This document shows, piece by piece, positions 3,949 through 5,376 of a stretch of DNA of 5,376 nucleotides (positions within the stretch are counted from its first letter, which is position 1; every line of letters starts with the position of its first letter). Origin of the DNA: Candidatus Woesearchaeota archaeon. Lineage in GTDB: Archaea > Nanobdellota > Nanobdellia > Woesearchaeales > UBA525. A program made the translations under genes and the position numbers. Location of the stretch: positions 1 to 5,376 of the forward strand of contig RFKA01000065.1 in NCBI GenBank assembly GCA_003694385.1, written 5' to 3'. The notes under the pieces were generated by a model, which had not been told where the DNA came from, searched no databases, and saw nothing but the letters and a program-made list of their open reading frames with translations.

Positions 3949-5376
3949 TTAGACGTAGGGCTCGCAGATCGCAGTGTCACCACTCCGAGTACTCGGGACA
4001 CAATGGTAGCCCTTAGGGCACCACAACCCCATTCCCTGACAGTCGCCGCAAGCGTTCGTTGAGGGAATCGGCTCGCCACAGGTTATTTCTTTTGGAGACG
4101 GGCACTCAGGCGGGATTGGCTCTTCAACGCAGTAGCCATCAACGCACGTTGCGTTCATACAAGCTGAGCTCTCACAGTCACTATCAGTTACGCACTCCGC
4201 TGGCTGGACACATTCTCCGCCCCGCTTAATCAGTCCTGCCTTACAGAGGAGCTGACAATTTCTACAGACGCCATCAATAAGGGAGCCTGCTGCAGTGTCG
4301 CATTCCTCGCCTGGATCGATCACTCCATTGCCACAGGTGTTCTTTGGCACATTACAAACGCCACCCTCGAGCACAAGGCCTTCACAGCAACGCCCATTAC
4401 CATAGATGTCAGCTCGTAGTCCTTGCTGAGCACAAATCTGGCAGGTGCTCGTGCAACCGTCTGTCTCGTCGCTATTCGCGTCATCGCATTCTTCGCCAGT
4501 TTCGAGTTCGAGTATCCCGTTCCCACAGAACGGTCTCATCCCGACGCATTCTTCCCCACTCCAACAAGCATTGGGACCGCAATCACAACTTTCTGTCAAG
4601 ACATTCTCGCAGCGCTCCTCACAAGGACATTCTCCTTGACAAACAACGGTGGCGCCCGCAGTTTGTGCATGGCATGAATTACTATACGTACGCCCGTCAT
4701 TCCCACAAACTGGTCGATAGTCTTGCGTACAGGCAACTGGTGACTCATAAGGTCCAACCGTCAACCCCCCAGCGAATGGCACGCCAATGGATATTGTTCC
4801 AGTCTCTATGGATTGTGAAGAAACACCTGTCCCTGTAAGCGTCACAGTCCTCGCCGCTCCACAATTGACGATGACGCCTTCTACAGGTGAGAGCTCACCT
4901 CGCGTGAACTCCCATACGCCATCATTATAAGTGCGTACACTCCTCATACAGGAGCCTCCTTGTTCATTAAGTTTCGTAACAAGATCTTCAGCCGTAAATC
5001 CTGCAAAAGGAACTGATATTAAGTTCTCTCCTCGGTGTAGCGAGATCGTCACACGTTGAAGTGGCTCCCCAGTAAGTGTAATACGCTTCTTCTCAGTGCA
5101 ATGAAGTGTATAGACCTTGCCTGGTTCGAGGACGAAATTCTTCCCAGATTCCTTCGTGTACTGCTGCTGCCGGTGCCAGAGTTCATGAGAACTCCCCTCC
5201 GTTACTCCGTCGCAATTCGCGCCGAGCTTGTTCAGCGCGTCGAGGAGCTCGTCGGCTGTGTGCACGTCAGTTGTCAAGCAGGGGCAGGCTCCTTTGCAAA
5301 GCACCGTTGCTCCCGAACTCTCCGCGTGGCACGCGCTAATGTAGGACTTACCATCGGAAGCGCAAACAGGATCATA
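3949..5376 (-). CDS. Cysteine-rich, Kazal-containing secreted-type protein (5' end beyond the window)
   Basis: The frame is open to the window edge, so this is a partial gene with 475 visible residues. GTG at 5304 is not the start, because the 24 codons before it complete a Kazal domain. Residues 1-33 form Kazal A (YDPVC, DGKSY, C..GAC), which lacks its first cysteine because of the edge. Residues about 40-104 and 108-184 are two copies of a beta-rich module. Shared features are TADELLDALN/TAEDLVTKLN, one Cys after that helix, a later Cys and ITLTG/VTLTG; the second copy starts GENLISVPFAG. Residues about 192-206 start a third copy (ISIGVPFAGG). Kazal B spans 216-252 (YRPVCGNDGRTYSNSC). Two DUF4215-like Cys repeats (CGNGILE.. 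at 284 and CGNGVIDPGEECD at 348) and a Cys-rich tail with VTDSDC follow. There are 46 Cys in 475 residues, which implies many disulfides and a location outside the cell. Kazal domains usually inhibit serine proteases, but here they could equally be adhesion modules. No signal peptide can be judged. Confidence 0.85.
   Translation of the reverse strand, partial: YDPVCASDGKSYISACHAESSGATVLCKGACPCLTTDVHTADELLDALNKLGANCDGVTEGSSHELWHRQQQYTKESGKNFVLEPGKVYTLHCTEKKRITLTGEPLQRVTISLHRGENLISVPFAGFTAEDLVTKLNEQGGSCMRSVRTYNDGVWEFTRGELSPVEGVIVNCGAARTVTLTGTGVSSQSIETGTISIGVPFAGGLTVGPYESPVACTQDYRPVCGNDGRTYSNSCHAQTAGATVVCQGECPCEERCENVLTESCDCGPNACWSGEECVGMRPFCGNGILELETGEECDDANSDETDGCTSTCQICAQQGLRADIYGNGRCCEGLVLEGGVCNVPKNTCGNGVIDPGEECDTAAGSLIDGVCRNCQLLCKAGLIKRGGECVQPAECVTDSDCESSACMNATCVDGYCVEEPIPPECPSPKEITCGEPIPSTNACGDCQGMGLWCPKGYHCVPSTRSGDTAICEPYV

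Overview
The window reads as a piece of an archaeal chromosome of moderate GC content. It most likely comes from a DPANN-type lineage, but that placement is inference. The archaeal evidence is direct: TATA boxes sit about 25 bases upstream of inferred transcript starts, Shine-Dalgarno sites are of the GGTGAT type, and a complete box C/D guide RNA gene lies between two genes. Archaea and eukaryotes have such RNAs and bacteria do not. The protein families also fit: a membrane-anchored parvulin with a thioredoxin-like tail, an adenosylcobalamin-type (class II) ribonucleotide reductase homologue, and a cysteine-rich Kazal-containing surface protein. There is no sign of a mobile element, CRISPR array, tRNA or rRNA.

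Layout from left to right. Bases 1-113 hold a promoter and ribosome binding site for a plus-strand gene at 114-1451. That gene encodes a PpiC/parvulin foldase with a very basic N-terminal tail, one membrane anchor and a C-terminal thioredoxin-like domain that has lost its catalytic cysteines. A minus-strand C/D box sRNA (1455-1513) follows in the convergent gap, with its own TATA box next to the end of the reductase gene. The minus-strand reductase-like gene ends at 1545. Its longest canonical frame begins at 3809/3812, but promoter and ribosome-site positions argue that translation begins near 3719. A gap of about 140-230 bases follows, with a tandem 8-mer and otherwise little. A minus-strand gene for a secreted-type, cysteine-rich protein then runs from 5376 (cut by the window edge) to 3949.

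The genes do not form an obvious pathway and appear to be separately transcribed. The main point of interest is the reductase homologue. It keeps the ATP-cone, the substrate phosphate loop, the active-site glutamate and the thiyl-radical cysteine. However, the two cysteines that normally form the reducing disulfide are Ser and Gly, the catalytic Asn is Ser, and the usual C-terminal cysteine tail is absent. It may therefore use a different reductant or do different chemistry. The second point is the C/D sRNA. Upstream inverted-repeat arms in the end of the reductase gene could mask its C and D' boxes in read-through transcripts but not in the promoter-driven RNA.
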